Assembly (NCBI GenBank): GCA_030639105.1
Contig: DAOWDI010000095.1
Coordinates: forward strand, 1 to 5,788
Source: Gammaproteobacteria bacterium
GTDB taxonomy: Bacteria > Pseudomonadota > Gammaproteobacteria > Ga0077536
Reading direction: 5' to 3'
Length of the DNA: 5,788 nucleotides
Part shown: in pieces, positions 1 to 5,788 of the stretch
Numbering within the stretch: position 1 is the stretch's first letter
Layout of the letters: the number at the start of each line of letters is the position of its first letter
Made by a program: the position numbers and the translations under genes
The notes under the pieces: generated by a model
Database searches by the model: none
What the model was told of the DNA's origin: nothing
The model's input: only the letters and a program-made list of their open reading frames with translations

Positions 1-276
1 AAGGGACAACCATCACAACCCCTGAATCGAAATCCTTGGTCGATTGATTCCTTGGATGCGTCCGTTATCGTGGGTCTATACTGCGATGCAAAACTAACTT
101 CGAGATGCCCACTATCCGCCAGTTTGGGCTCACGGAGTGGCTCGAAGCAGCGGGGCGATCCGCAATGCTACTGAACCCTTGATGCGATGAGCTGGGTCAA
201 TGAACCGGATATCATCGATGGAGCCGGCAACCTGATCTTCAGACAAGGTCCGCCACCAAGGTGCTTGGATCCAATC
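1..276. other. Non-coding or unassigned end of window
   Basis: No supported gene. On the plus strand a frame is open from base 1 to a TGA near base 174. On the minus strand a frame is open from a TAG near 180 out of the window. Neither has a convincing start, a ribosome-binding site or a recognisable protein motif. The segment lies downstream of the DUF934 gene, where related genomes often carry cysH or other sulfate-assimilation genes; none is visible here. A short hairpin (CCAAG-GTG-CTTGG, about 256-268) lacks a T-tract and is not a convincing terminator. Confidence 0.5.
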
Positions 277-777
277 CTACTCACAGACGGTCCCCGCGCG
301 TAGCCGGTAAACTGGTATGCGGTTATCGCTAGCCGTTTGGTAGACACAGGAAAAATCACCGAACCCGAGCAGAAACTGGTCGACATCACAATCGTGCGCG
401 AGCAGAAATGAATCGATGCCGCAGCGCGTCAGATAGAACAGTTGGTCGCGTCGGACCTCACCCGTTGCGCGCAATTCGCCCTTGTAAGCGTAGCGATCCC
501 GTAGCAGCCGCGCATTGGAGTAATTGCGCCCGTCGGTAAAGCTTTGGAAATTGAGCGCGATAAGCGCGAGATGTTCAAGGTCACCAACGATCGCCGCGAG
601 GTCGTCGTCACCACTGATCGTGACGCCGACCCGCCCGTTGTGAGTGAGGAGTCGCCGGCGATCGGCAAGCCAGCGAGAGACCGGTACGATGATATCGCCG
701 TTTGTCGGCAGCGGTGCATCGCCGGCCACCGTCTGCCAGCTATCCTCGACCGTTTGATTACGGCTAACCAGCTGCAT
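277..777 (-). CDS. DUF934 family protein (sulfite/nitrite reductase-associated)
   Basis: A 166-residue protein of the DUF934 family (COG3749), often annotated as a probable oxidoreductase; its biochemical role is not established as far as I know. Family hallmarks visible are an N-terminal segment with VEDSWQ and DAPLP (residues about 10-24), a VSRWLADR block, and the most conserved stretch in the middle: ALIALNFQSFTDGRNYSNAR followed by LLRDRY, KGELRATGEV, RRDQLFYLTRCGID and a C-terminal DFSCVYQ. The length is normal for the family. No signal peptide or membrane segment is seen, so it is probably cytoplasmic. The ATG at 777 lies inside the end of the reductase gene, giving a 14-base overlap in a different frame. 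No good Shine-Dalgarno precedes it, so translation is probably coupled to the upstream gene. This pairing is recurrent in Proteobacteria and suggests a role in assimilatory sulfite or nitrite reduction. Family assignment is secure; function is inferred from context. Confidence 0.93.
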   Translation of the reverse strand: MQLVSRNQTVEDSWQTVAGDAPLPTNGDIIVPVSRWLADRRRLLTHNGRVGVTISGDDDLAAIVGDLEHLALIALNFQSFTDGRNYSNARLLRDRYAYKGELRATGEVRRDQLFYLTRCGIDSFLLAHDCDVDQFLLGFGDFSCVYQTASDNRIPVYRLRAGTVCE

Positions 778-2452
778 TGACCGTCACCGGTTGCCTGCTG
801 GTCTTGTCACGGTAGACCCGATCCTTAAATGGCGCGATACCAATCCGCCGGAAAGTCTCCACAAAGCGCTCGGACGCGACGCGCGCCTCTACATAGACCT
901 CTATCAAATCACGGATGGCGTCGACGATGCCGTCTTTGTCAATGGCAGGCCCCAAGCGCTCACCGATCGCGGTATCATTTTCAGCCGATCCGCCGAGGGT
1001 GAGCTGATAAAACTCCCCCCCTTTCTTGTCGACACCGAGGATCCCGATATGTCCGACGTGGTGATAACCGCACGCGTTCACGCAACCGGACATATTGATC
1101 TTGATCTCACCGATATCATGCAAGTAATCGAGATCATCGAAGCACTCGTTGATCTGGCGGGCGATGGGGATTGTACTGGCGTTAGCGAGCGAGCAGAAGT
1201 CAAGTCCGGGACAGCAGATCAGGTCAGTGAGCAGCCCAATATTGGGGGTCGCGAGAGAATGGGTTTTGAGCTGCTGCCACAGTTCGAACAGATCGACCTC
1301 CCGTACATCAGGAAGCAGTAGGTTCTGCTCGTGTGTCACCCGGATTTCGCCGAAGCCGAATTGCTCGGCAAGGTCGGCGGCGGTATCCATCTGGGCTGCC
1401 GTCGCATCGCCCGGTGCCTGGCGGGGCGCCTTCAAGGACAAATAGACGGCGCGATAACCGCTGACCCGATGCGATGCGGTGTTATGGTCTACCCACCGGC
1501 GAAATGCCTTATTGGCCTGGTACCAGAGGCGGAGATGTTGGCCGTCCCCGGGCGGCCGATAGCTTGGCGGTAAGAAATGGGCGTGCATGCGCTCGATGTC
1601 AGCAACGCGGAGCGTGAGCGCGGATGGCTGATCGGCAAGCCATTCCTCCTCGACCATCACGGCGAACTTATCCGCGCCGAGTGCGTTGACCAATATCTTG
1701 ATACGCGCCTTGTATTTATTATCGCGCCGGCCAAATCGGTTATATACCCGTACTATTGCCTCGGTGTAAGAAATCAGGTCAATCTCGGGAAGGAAGTCGC
1801 GGATGACCACGCCAATGTGTGGTGTGCGCCCCTGTCCACCGCCCACGAATACCCTAAATCCAATCTCGCCATCGTCATTTCGGATGACGGCAAAACCGAT
1901 GTCATGTACCGCTACCGCCGCCCGGTCCTTATCGCTGCCGGTAAATGCGATCTTGAATTTGCGCGGCAGGTACGAAAACTCCGGATGGAACGTGGACCAC
2001 TGCCGGATAATCTCGCAATACGGGCGCGGATCCACAATTTCATCCGCCGCGACGCCGGCCAGGTGATCGCAGGTGGTGTTGCGAATACAATTGCCGCTGG
2101 TCTGGATGGCATGCATCTGCACGCTCGCGAGATCAGCAAGGATGTCCGGTACCTGCTCCAACCGCGGCCAGTTATACTGAATATTCTGGCGCGTACTGAA
2201 ATGACCGTAGCCCTTGTCGTATTTGCGCGCGATTGCGGCCAGCATCCGCATTTGGCGCGAAGAAACTACCCCATAGGGAATAGCAACCCGCAGCATCGGG
2301 GCATGACGCTGCATATAGAGCCCGTTCATGAGTCTTAAGGGGCTGTATTCCTCCTCACTTAATGCCCCGCGGAGAAAACGTTCGGTTTGGTCGCGAAACT
2401 GCCGGACTCTTTCGTCGACAATGGTTTGGTCGTATTGGTCGTAGGTATACAT
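764..2452 (-). CDS. cysI: Nitrite/sulfite reductase hemoprotein (CysI-type, siroheme and [4Fe-4S])
   Basis: A 562-residue cytoplasmic reductase expected to carry out the six-electron reduction of sulfite to sulfide in cysteine synthesis, or of nitrite to ammonium. It has the usual two-repeat architecture (ferredoxin-like half-domains alternating with siroheme domains). Numbering from the ATG at 2452, the siroheme/substrate-site basic residues appear in HFSTRQNIQ (Arg88), GNCIRNTT (Arg124) and RKFKIAFTG (Lys165, Lys167), matching the E. coli SiR-HP Arg/Arg/Lys/Lys set. The [4Fe-4S] cysteines lie in CCPGLDFC (Cys414, Cys420) and GCVNACGYHH (Cys457, Cys461), the canonical C-x5-C and C-x3-C pair. 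The start was set at MYTYDQYDQ because family members begin this way; a TTG 39 bases upstream (2491) is in frame but less likely. A weak GGGACG precedes the ATG. No flavoprotein cysJ is present, so ferredoxin is a plausible electron donor (inference). Sulfite versus nitrite preference cannot be decided from sequence alone; the DUF934 partner favours sulfite. Confidence 0.95.
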   Translation of the reverse strand: MYTYDQYDQTIVDERVRQFRDQTERFLRGALSEEEYSPLRLMNGLYMQRHAPMLRVAIPYGVVSSRQMRMLAAIARKYDKGYGHFSTRQNIQYNWPRLEQVPDILADLASVQMHAIQTSGNCIRNTTCDHLAGVAADEIVDPRPYCEIIRQWSTFHPEFSYLPRKFKIAFTGSDKDRAAVAVHDIGFAVIRNDDGEIGFRVFVGGGQGRTPHIGVVIRDFLPEIDLISYTEAIVRVYNRFGRRDNKYKARIKILVNALGADKFAVMVEEEWLADQPSALTLRVADIERMHAHFLPPSYRPPGDGQHLRLWYQANKAFRRWVDHNTASHRVSGYRAVYLSLKAPRQAPGDATAAQMDTAADLAEQFGFGEIRVTHEQNLLLPDVREVDLFELWQQLKTHSLATPNIGLLTDLICCPGLDFCSLANASTIPIARQINECFDDLDYLHDIGEIKINMSGCVNACGYHHVGHIGILGVDKKGGEFYQLTLGGSAENDTAIGERLGPAIDKDGIVDAIRDLIEVYVEARVASERFVETFRRIGIAPFKDRVYRDKTSRQPVTVNAAG

Positions 2453-2523
2453 ATCGTCCCGTCTAGTCGGATCCGCGTCATGAAGGCCCAACGCCCATTA
2501 TTGACAGGCATGAACTCTAGCAA

Positions 2524-2596
2524 GCGTGATATATTCTACAAATGAATTAATATTGCTATATATATACTAAATTATTCTATTACTGCAGCAAAGTGG
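2524..2596 (-). promoter_or_regulatory. AT-rich probable promoter region of cysI
   Basis: The 254 bases between the EF-G-like gene and cysI contain a sharply AT-rich block with an alternating TATATATATA tract (2557-2566) and two minus-strand TAGAAT hexamers (2574-2579 and 2533-2538). A minus-strand TTGCTG (2586-2591) lies 19 bases before TATATA, slightly long for a sigma-70 spacer. The imperfect dyad TTGC-TATATATA-CTAA might suit a LysR-type regulator such as CysB, but CysB sites are degenerate and this is a guess. That cysI has its own promoter here is likely; the exact hexamers are not certain. Confidence 0.4.
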
Positions 2597-2635
2597 GCAT
2601 ACCTCGGCGCTTCATGCAGCGGACAGGTTGTTCGG

Positions 2636-2661
2636 GGATCCGAGTTTTAGTCTCTGGATCC
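2636..2661. repeat. Bulged inverted repeat downstream of the EF-G-like gene
   Basis: Two GGATCC copies (2636-2641 and 2656-2661) flank GAG and CTC, giving a stem of six plus three base pairs interrupted by a single bulged T, with a seven-base loop (2645-2651). It lies about 45 bases past the stop codon of the EF-G-like gene. No T-tract follows on either strand, so it is not a standard intrinsic terminator. It could stabilise the mRNA 3' end or be chance, since GGATCC is frequent in this window. Confidence 0.35.
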
Positions 2662-2706
2662 AAAGTCAGAACCGTAAAGCCTAGATCCCGATCGTCAGCC
2701 GGCGGC

Positions 2707-4758
2707 TTACTCGTCGACCTCCGAGGGCCTAAAGGCCGCCCTCAATTCATCCTGGGTCTTGTGCGGCACAGGGTCGTAGTGACTAAACTCCAGTGAGAAA
2801 TTACCGGCACCACCGGTAATTGATTTCAATTGTGATTGATAGTCTTCGAGTTCGCTCAAGGGCGCCTGGGCAGAGATAACGGCCAGACCACCAGGTTGCA
2901 CGACGGTATTGTTGATCCGCCCCCGCTTACTCGAGAGGTCACCCGTGATATCGCCCATAGATTCGTTGGGCGCCACAATGTCTACCGTGACGATGGGTTC
3001 CAGGATCACGGGTTTGGCTTTACCGACGGCATCCATGAAAGCCTTCTTGCCAGCAGCGATGAAAGCGACTTCCTTAGAGTCGACCGGATGGTGCTTCCCG
3101 TCATAGACCGACACTTCGACGTCCTGCATTTCAAAGCCGGCGATAACACCGTCGGCGAGCGCCTGACGCACGCCTTTCTCTACCGCCGGAATAAACTGGC
3201 GTGGTATCACCCCGCCGACGACATGATCGACGAAATGAAAGCCCTCCCCACGCGCCAACGGTTTGATACGCAGAAAGACCTCGCCAAACTGGCCAGCGCC
3301 GCCGGTCTGCTTTTTATGTCGATGATGACCTTCGGCGGACATTGTGATCGACTCTCGGTAGGGGATCTTCGGCGGATGGGTATCGACCTCCACGTTGAAG
3401 CGATCCTTCATATCATCGAGCAGGACACGCAGGTGCAGTTCACCCATCGCGCGGATGACTGTTTCATTCAAAGAGTGAGTGTGCTCGATGCGAATGCTCG
3501 GATCTTCGGATTCCAGTTTGCGCAATGTATCGGAGATCTTCGCCTCATCGCCGCGGCTCTTGGCCGTCACTGCGATACCCTGCATCGGCGGTGGGAATTC
3601 GACTGATTTAAGGTGGATCTCGTCTTCCTCGTGGGAATCATGCAGCACCGAATCGAATTCGATTTCATCGACCTTGGCCACGGCGCAGATATCGCCCGGG
3701 ATCCCCTGTTCCATTTCCTCCGTGTCCTTTCCTTGAAGTCGCAACAGATGACCAACGCGGAAAGGTTTACGCCCATCTCCGATGAATAACTGACTTTCCT
3801 TGGTCACGGTTCCCTGATGGATCCGGAAGACGCCCAAGCGTCCGACAAATGGGTCGATATTTATCTTAAATACGTGGGCGACAACATGTGCCTTCGGATC
3901 GGCCGCAACCTTGATTCGCACCGCCTCAGCACCTCGCCCCTTGACAAAGTCCGGGGGGTTGCCTTCGCTCGGATTTGGCATCAATTCGGCGAATACTTTG
4001 AGCAGATCGGCAACGCCGGCGTCGGTTTGAGCCGAAACGAAGTAGACCGGTATCAGGTGGTTCTCACGCAAGGCCTTTTCGAAGGGAACGTGAAGTTGGT
4101 CGGGACTCAGTTCATCCCCTTGCTCGAGATAGAGCTCCATGAGCGCATCGTCGACTTCAACGACCTGGTCGACGAGTTCCGTATGGGCCTTCTCAACAGA
4201 AGAAAAATCGGTATCTCCACCAACCGGCGAGAAAAAGCAATCGACTACCTGGCTACCACCACCGACCGGCAAATTGAGTGGTAGACACTCGGATCCGAAC
4301 GTATCCTGGATCTGAGCTAGACATGCGGCGAGGTTGGTATCGGGCGAGTCGATCTGGTTAACGATGATCAAGCGCCCAAGACCCAAGTCTTGAGCTGCCT
4401 GCATCATCCGCCTTGCCACCATATCCGGTCCCGATTGGGCATTGATGACGACGGCTACGGTCTCTACAGCCGGCAATACGGCGAGCGAACGCCCAACGAA
4501 ATCCGGTGCGCCCGGGGTATCGATCAGGTTGATATGTTTGCCGTCGTAGTCGAGACTGACGACGGTACTGGCAAGAGAATGCTGATGTGCCTGTTCAGCG
4601 GGCAAGTAATCGCAGAGCGTGTTACCTTTTTCCACGGCGCCTTTTTGTGTTGACGCACCGGCCGCGACAAACAACGCCTCGACCAAGCTTGTCTTTCCTG
4701 CGCCGCCCGGTCCAACCAGGGCGATATTACGGATTTCCTCCGTGGTATATTTGGGCAT
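2707..4758 (-). CDS. Elongation factor G-like GTPase (EF-G2-type paralogue)
   Basis: A 683-residue translational GTPase with the EF-G domain order: G domain (about 1-265), beta-barrel domain II (about 285-385), domain III (about 390-460), domain IV (about 465-585, with HRHKKQTGGAGQFGEVFLR and VYDGKHHPVDSKEVAF) and domain V (about 585-670, with MGDITGDLSSKRGRI). The family would bind the ribosome and GTP and act in translocation, recycling or a specialised variant of these. The G motifs are divergent: P-loop GPGGAGKTS (16-24), no RGITI threonine motif in switch I (QHSLAST at about 59-65), DTPGAPDF (80-87) with Ala where translating EF-Gs have the catalytic His, NQID (134-137) for NKxD, and SAQ (242-244). 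It stands alone, not in a str operon with rpsL, rpsG and tuf, which supports a paralogue rather than the housekeeping factor. The ATG is supported by a strong GGGAGGT. Family certain; physiological role unknown. Confidence 0.93.
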   Translation of the reverse strand: MPKYTTEEIRNIALVGPGGAGKTSLVEALFVAAGASTQKGAVEKGNTLCDYLPAEQAHQHSLASTVVSLDYDGKHINLIDTPGAPDFVGRSLAVLPAVETVAVVINAQSGPDMVARRMMQAAQDLGLGRLIIVNQIDSPDTNLAACLAQIQDTFGSECLPLNLPVGGGSQVVDCFFSPVGGDTDFSSVEKAHTELVDQVVEVDDALMELYLEQGDELSPDQLHVPFEKALRENHLIPVYFVSAQTDAGVADLLKVFAELMPNPSEGNPPDFVKGRGAEAVRIKVAADPKAHVVAHVFKINIDPFVGRLGVFRIHQGTVTKESQLFIGDGRKPFRVGHLLRLQGKDTEEMEQGIPGDICAVAKVDEIEFDSVLHDSHEEDEIHLKSVEFPPPMQGIAVTAKSRGDEAKISDTLRKLESEDPSIRIEHTHSLNETVIRAMGELHLRVLLDDMKDRFNVEVDTHPPKIPYRESITMSAEGHHRHKKQTGGAGQFGEVFLRIKPLARGEGFHFVDHVVGGVIPRQFIPAVEKGVRQALADGVIAGFEMQDVEVSVYDGKHHPVDSKEVAFIAAGKKAFMDAVGKAKPVILEPIVTVDIVAPNESMGDITGDLSSKRGRINNTVVQPGGLAVISAQAPLSELEDYQSQLKSITGGAGNFSLEFSHYDPVPHKTQDELRAAFRPSEVDE

Positions 4759-4763
4759 CTTTG

Positions 4764-4770
4764 ACCTCCC
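4764..4770 (-). promoter_or_regulatory. Ribosome-binding site of the EF-G-like gene
   Basis: GGGAGGT on the minus strand, five bases before the ATG at 4758. This is a near-consensus Shine-Dalgarno at good spacing and fixes the start codon. It is the clearest ribosome-binding site in the window. Confidence 0.8.
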
Positions 4771-4884
4771 GCGCCAACCTGGGTTCTTTGTTCAACGTCG
4801 CATGCGTATGTTACCGGTTCTGTAACCTCTCGCAATAAACCTTCATAACATCACCGTTCTTGTCCTTGGCGATTTATAGAAAAT

Positions 4885-4951
4885 TATCGCGAAACGGCAC
4901 ACCAGGAGTATATTTAGCTACGATTATAGTGCAAGCCGGCTGTGCTACCGA
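4885..4951 (-). promoter_or_regulatory. Probable promoter of the EF-G-like gene
   Basis: A perfect TATAAT on the minus strand (4923-4928) lies about 165 bases before the start codon and only 25 bases past the T-tract of the preceding terminator. No good TTGACA-like box is found at 16-18 bases; the local sequence there is TCGGTA. A second AT-rich candidate with TATAAA lies nearer the gene, at about 4874-4880. The leader also contains a small hairpin (GTTAC/GTAAC, 4810-4826). The position between a terminator and a gene supports a promoter; the exact start site is uncertain. Confidence 0.4.
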
Positions 4952-4953
4952 GT

Positions 4954-4980
4954 AAAAAAAGGGCTGCAAGATGCAGCCCT
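4954..4980 (-). terminator. Rho-independent terminator for minus-strand transcription
   Basis: A perfect nine-base-pair stem (AGGGCTGCA, 4960-4968, pairing with 4972-4980) with a three-base loop is followed on the minus strand by an uninterrupted run of seven T (4954-4960, the first T also being the last stem base). No T-tract follows on the plus strand, so it acts in one direction. It would end transcripts from the right, meaning the segment 4985-5300 is probably transcribed separately from the EF-G-like gene just downstream. Confidence 0.88.
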
Positions 4981-5050
4981 AAACGCTGGTGACCGGATGG
5001 GACCGGTCTTTAACCCACCCACGGAGGTTATTGGTGCTGGCCGCGGCCAG
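4960..5050 (-). ncRNA. Candidate structured RNA: four consecutive stem-loops ending in a terminator
   Basis: Read on the minus strand there are four inverted repeats in 91 bases. First is a perfect 14-base palindrome CTGGCCGCGGCCAG (5037-5050). Second is a TAACC/GGTTA stem with a ten-base loop (5011-5030). Third is a GACCGG/CCGGTC stem with a six-base loop (4991-5008). Fourth is the nine-base-pair terminator hairpin. They do not overlap and are spaced 6 to 10 bases apart. The cluster begins 12 bases after the stop of a small open frame, so it could be its structured 3' UTR, an sRNA released from it, or the 3' part of an independent small RNA. It does not resemble tmRNA, RNase P RNA, 4.5S or 6S RNA as I know them. 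Stems were found by eye, without folding energies. Confidence 0.4.
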
Positions 5051-5062
5051 AAATTCTTGTCC

Positions 5063-5221
5063 TTACTTCTTATCAGGGATCCGTCTTCGCTCACGAATCC
5101 ACGGTTTGCGGTATCGCGCAGGCCGACATTCATCGATTGTGGGAGATAAATAAGACCATCCCCGTAGGTTGGCCAGCAGTTTCTCAATCGGTGGTCGATC
5201 CTGGTACAAACTCGCGCCCAT
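5063..5221 (-). CDS. Hypothetical small basic protein, 52 residues
   Basis: An ATG-started frame of 52 codons ending in TAA. I do not recognise the family. The product is soluble-looking and basic (9 Arg and 4 Lys against 6 acidic residues). It has an amphipathic-looking segment IEKLLANLRGW (12-22), a single Cys (32), and an aromatic/basic C-terminal half with RPARYRKPWIRERRRIPDKK (33-52), which could suit nucleic-acid or ribosome contact. No signal peptide or membrane helix is seen. It sits between an AT-rich promoter-like block and a strong terminator in the right orientation, which fits a short monocistronic unit. Against it, the Shine-Dalgarno is weak (GAAAGATAA before the ATG; the better GAGGAA is about 17 bases away) and third-position GC is neutral at about one half. 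An overlapping minus-strand frame (start 5187) is less likely because it runs through the terminator. Confidence 0.42.
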   Translation of the reverse strand: MGASLYQDRPPIEKLLANLRGWSYLSPTIDECRPARYRKPWIRERRRIPDKK

Positions 5222-5530
5222 TTATCTTTCGTGCTCTCTTCCTCGGCCCGGCTGCACTACCTCATCGGCCGGTACCTTCCGAAATAATCAAGTGTTCTTA
5301 TAAGATTAGAATAGTTTAATAATTTAAAATATCAAGTAAATATTATAATTAATTGTATTCCAATAATATTACTTCTGATCTCGTGATCTGAGCAGGTATC
5401 ATTTAGCGTTGGTATTGAAGTGTGCGGGGTACAGCCAAACCGCCGGTGCGAACACAAGCTGAAGTTCTCACCAGATCGGCATTTCCTTGGTGTTCTCTTG
5501 ATTCGAGCGAAAGCTTAGGTGCTTGTCAGG
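5222..5530. other. Intergenic region downstream of zapE
   Basis: About 310 bases between the zapE stop codon and the small open frame. The zapE-proximal half (5376-5530) has ordinary composition, with no convincing gene and no hairpin plus T-tract, so the end of zapE transcription is not marked by an obvious intrinsic terminator. A direct repeat TGATCT-CG-TGATCT lies at about 5376-5389. The rest is an AT-rich promoter-like block followed by a GC-rich leader (about 5222-5280) with several GGCCG-type segments. Confidence 0.5.
5285..5375 (-). promoter_or_regulatory. AT-rich promoter-like block before the small ORF/RNA unit
   Basis: A stretch of about 90 bases made almost entirely of A and T, in contrast to its flanks. 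On the minus strand TTGATA (5330-5335) is followed after 16 bases by TATTCT (5308-5313), five of six and four of six matches to the sigma-70 consensus. This would give a leader of about 80 bases to the 52-codon frame. A perfect TATAAT also occurs at 5342-5347 without a good -35 partner. Promoter function is likely from the composition and the downstream terminator; the choice of hexamers is uncertain. Confidence 0.4.
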
Positions 5531-5788
5531 CTAATCGCAGAGATGCGGGCGTGCTAGATAGTCGTGCGATTGCATTTCACGCAGGCGGCTCGCTGTACGC
5601 TTGAATGGGAGGGTGAGTCGCTGCCCGCTATACAACTGCTCCGGCGGCGCAGCGGCTGAGACGATGAGCTTGACGTTGCGATCGTAAAGTTCGTCGATGA
5701 GGTTGATGAAGCGCCGCGCTGCGTCGTTCGCGGCATTATCCATAACCGGCACGTCGCTCAAAACGATGGTGTGGTGACACAAAGCTAT
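5531..5788 (-). CDS. zapE: Cell division protein ZapE (AFG1-like ATPase), C-terminal part
   Basis: The last 85 codons of a gene whose start lies beyond the right edge of the window. ZapE is a cytoplasmic AFG1/LACE1-type P-loop ATPase that associates with the divisome and influences FtsZ ring stability in E. coli. The visible part carries the conserved C-terminal family signatures: an HHTIVLSDVPVM segment, then DAARRFINLIDELYDRNVKLIVSA in two conserved blocks, and the terminal RTASRLREMQSHDYLARPHL, closely matching gammaproteobacterial ZapE. The Walker A and B motifs are not in the window, so ATPase integrity cannot be judged. The frame stays open to base 5788; a TTG at 5782 should not be taken as a start. 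The stop TAG is at 5531-5533. No close downstream gene suggests an operon. Confidence 0.93.
   Translation of the reverse strand: MALCHHTIVLSDVPVMDNAANDAARRFINLIDELYDRNVKLIVSAAAPPEQLYSGQRLTLPFKRTASRLREMQSHDYLARPHLCD

Noticed and set aside
168..389. Minus-strand open frame of 73 codons overlapping the end of the DUF934 gene
   Set aside because: Overlaps a conserved gene in another frame, and its product resembles no known protein.
1577..2338. Plus-strand open frame of 253 codons
   Set aside because: Lies entirely antisense to the well-supported cysI gene and has no recognisable motif; a codon-bias shadow.
2453..2491. N-terminal extension of cysI from the TTG codon at 2491
   Set aside because: Family members begin at MYxYDxxDQ, matching the ATG at 2452; the 13 extra residues look like translated leader.
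2836..3606. Plus-strand open frame of 256 codons
   Set aside because: Entirely antisense to the EF-G-like gene; its translation shows no family motif.
3817..4284. Plus-strand open frame of 155 codons
   Set aside because: Antisense to the EF-G-like gene with no ribosome-binding site or motif.
4945..5187. Minus-strand open frame of 80 codons with TTG start
   Set aside because: It reads through the whole terminator hairpin and T-tract, so it cannot be the main product of this unit; the 52-codon frame in another phase ends before the structures.
5137..5319. Plus-strand open frame of 60 codons
   Set aside because: Antisense to the small unit, no ribosome-binding site, and it runs into the AT-rich block.
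5400..5470. Possible riboswitch-like sequence with a CCGCCGGTGCGAAC segment
   Set aside because: The resemblance to a cobalamin-type motif is limited to a few bases; the rest of the conserved core is missing and no plus-strand gene follows.
5422..5604. Plus-strand open frame of 60 codons
   Set aside because: Overlaps the end of zapE antisense and shows no protein-like motif.

Overview
The window shows one strand-biased stretch of a proteobacterial chromosome. Every recognisable gene is on the minus strand, so the region reads from right to left: the C-terminal end of zapE, a small-ORF/structured-RNA segment, an EF-G-like GTPase gene, a nitrite/sulfite reductase hemoprotein gene (cysI type) and a DUF934 gene. 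ZapE and the cysI-DUF934 pair are typical of Proteobacteria. The EF-G paralogue and mild GC richness would suit a gammaproteobacterium, possibly a sulfur-oxidiser relative, but the genus cannot be read from the sequence.

Right edge (5531-5788): the last 85 codons of zapE. Between zapE and the EF-G gene (4759-5530) lie about 770 bases without a recognised gene. They hold a very AT-rich block (about 5285-5375) with promoter-like hexamers. After it comes a 52-codon open frame (5063-5221, minus), not recognised as a known family. Next is a run of four closely spaced inverted repeats, the last being a strong rho-independent terminator for minus-strand transcription (4954-4980). This is the least explained and most interesting part of the window: either a small gene with a structured 3' UTR or an unannotated small RNA.

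Centre (2707-4758): a 683-residue EF-G paralogue with its own ribosome-binding site and probable promoter, just downstream of the terminator. Its GTPase motifs depart from canonical EF-G: DTPG is followed by Ala rather than His, the G4 motif is NQID rather than NKxD, and the RGITI switch I motif is absent. It looks like a divergent EF-G-like protein (EF-G2 type), not the housekeeping fusA.

Left half (277-2452): after a 254-base intergenic region with a second AT-rich promoter-like block, a siroheme/[4Fe-4S] reductase gene overlaps a DUF934 gene by 14 bases. This is the common proteobacterial assimilatory sulfite (or nitrite) reduction pair. No cysH, cysD or cysN is visible. The last 276 bases hold no supported gene.

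No IS element, CRISPR array, tRNA or rRNA was seen. GGATCC and GATC sites are unusually frequent by eye.
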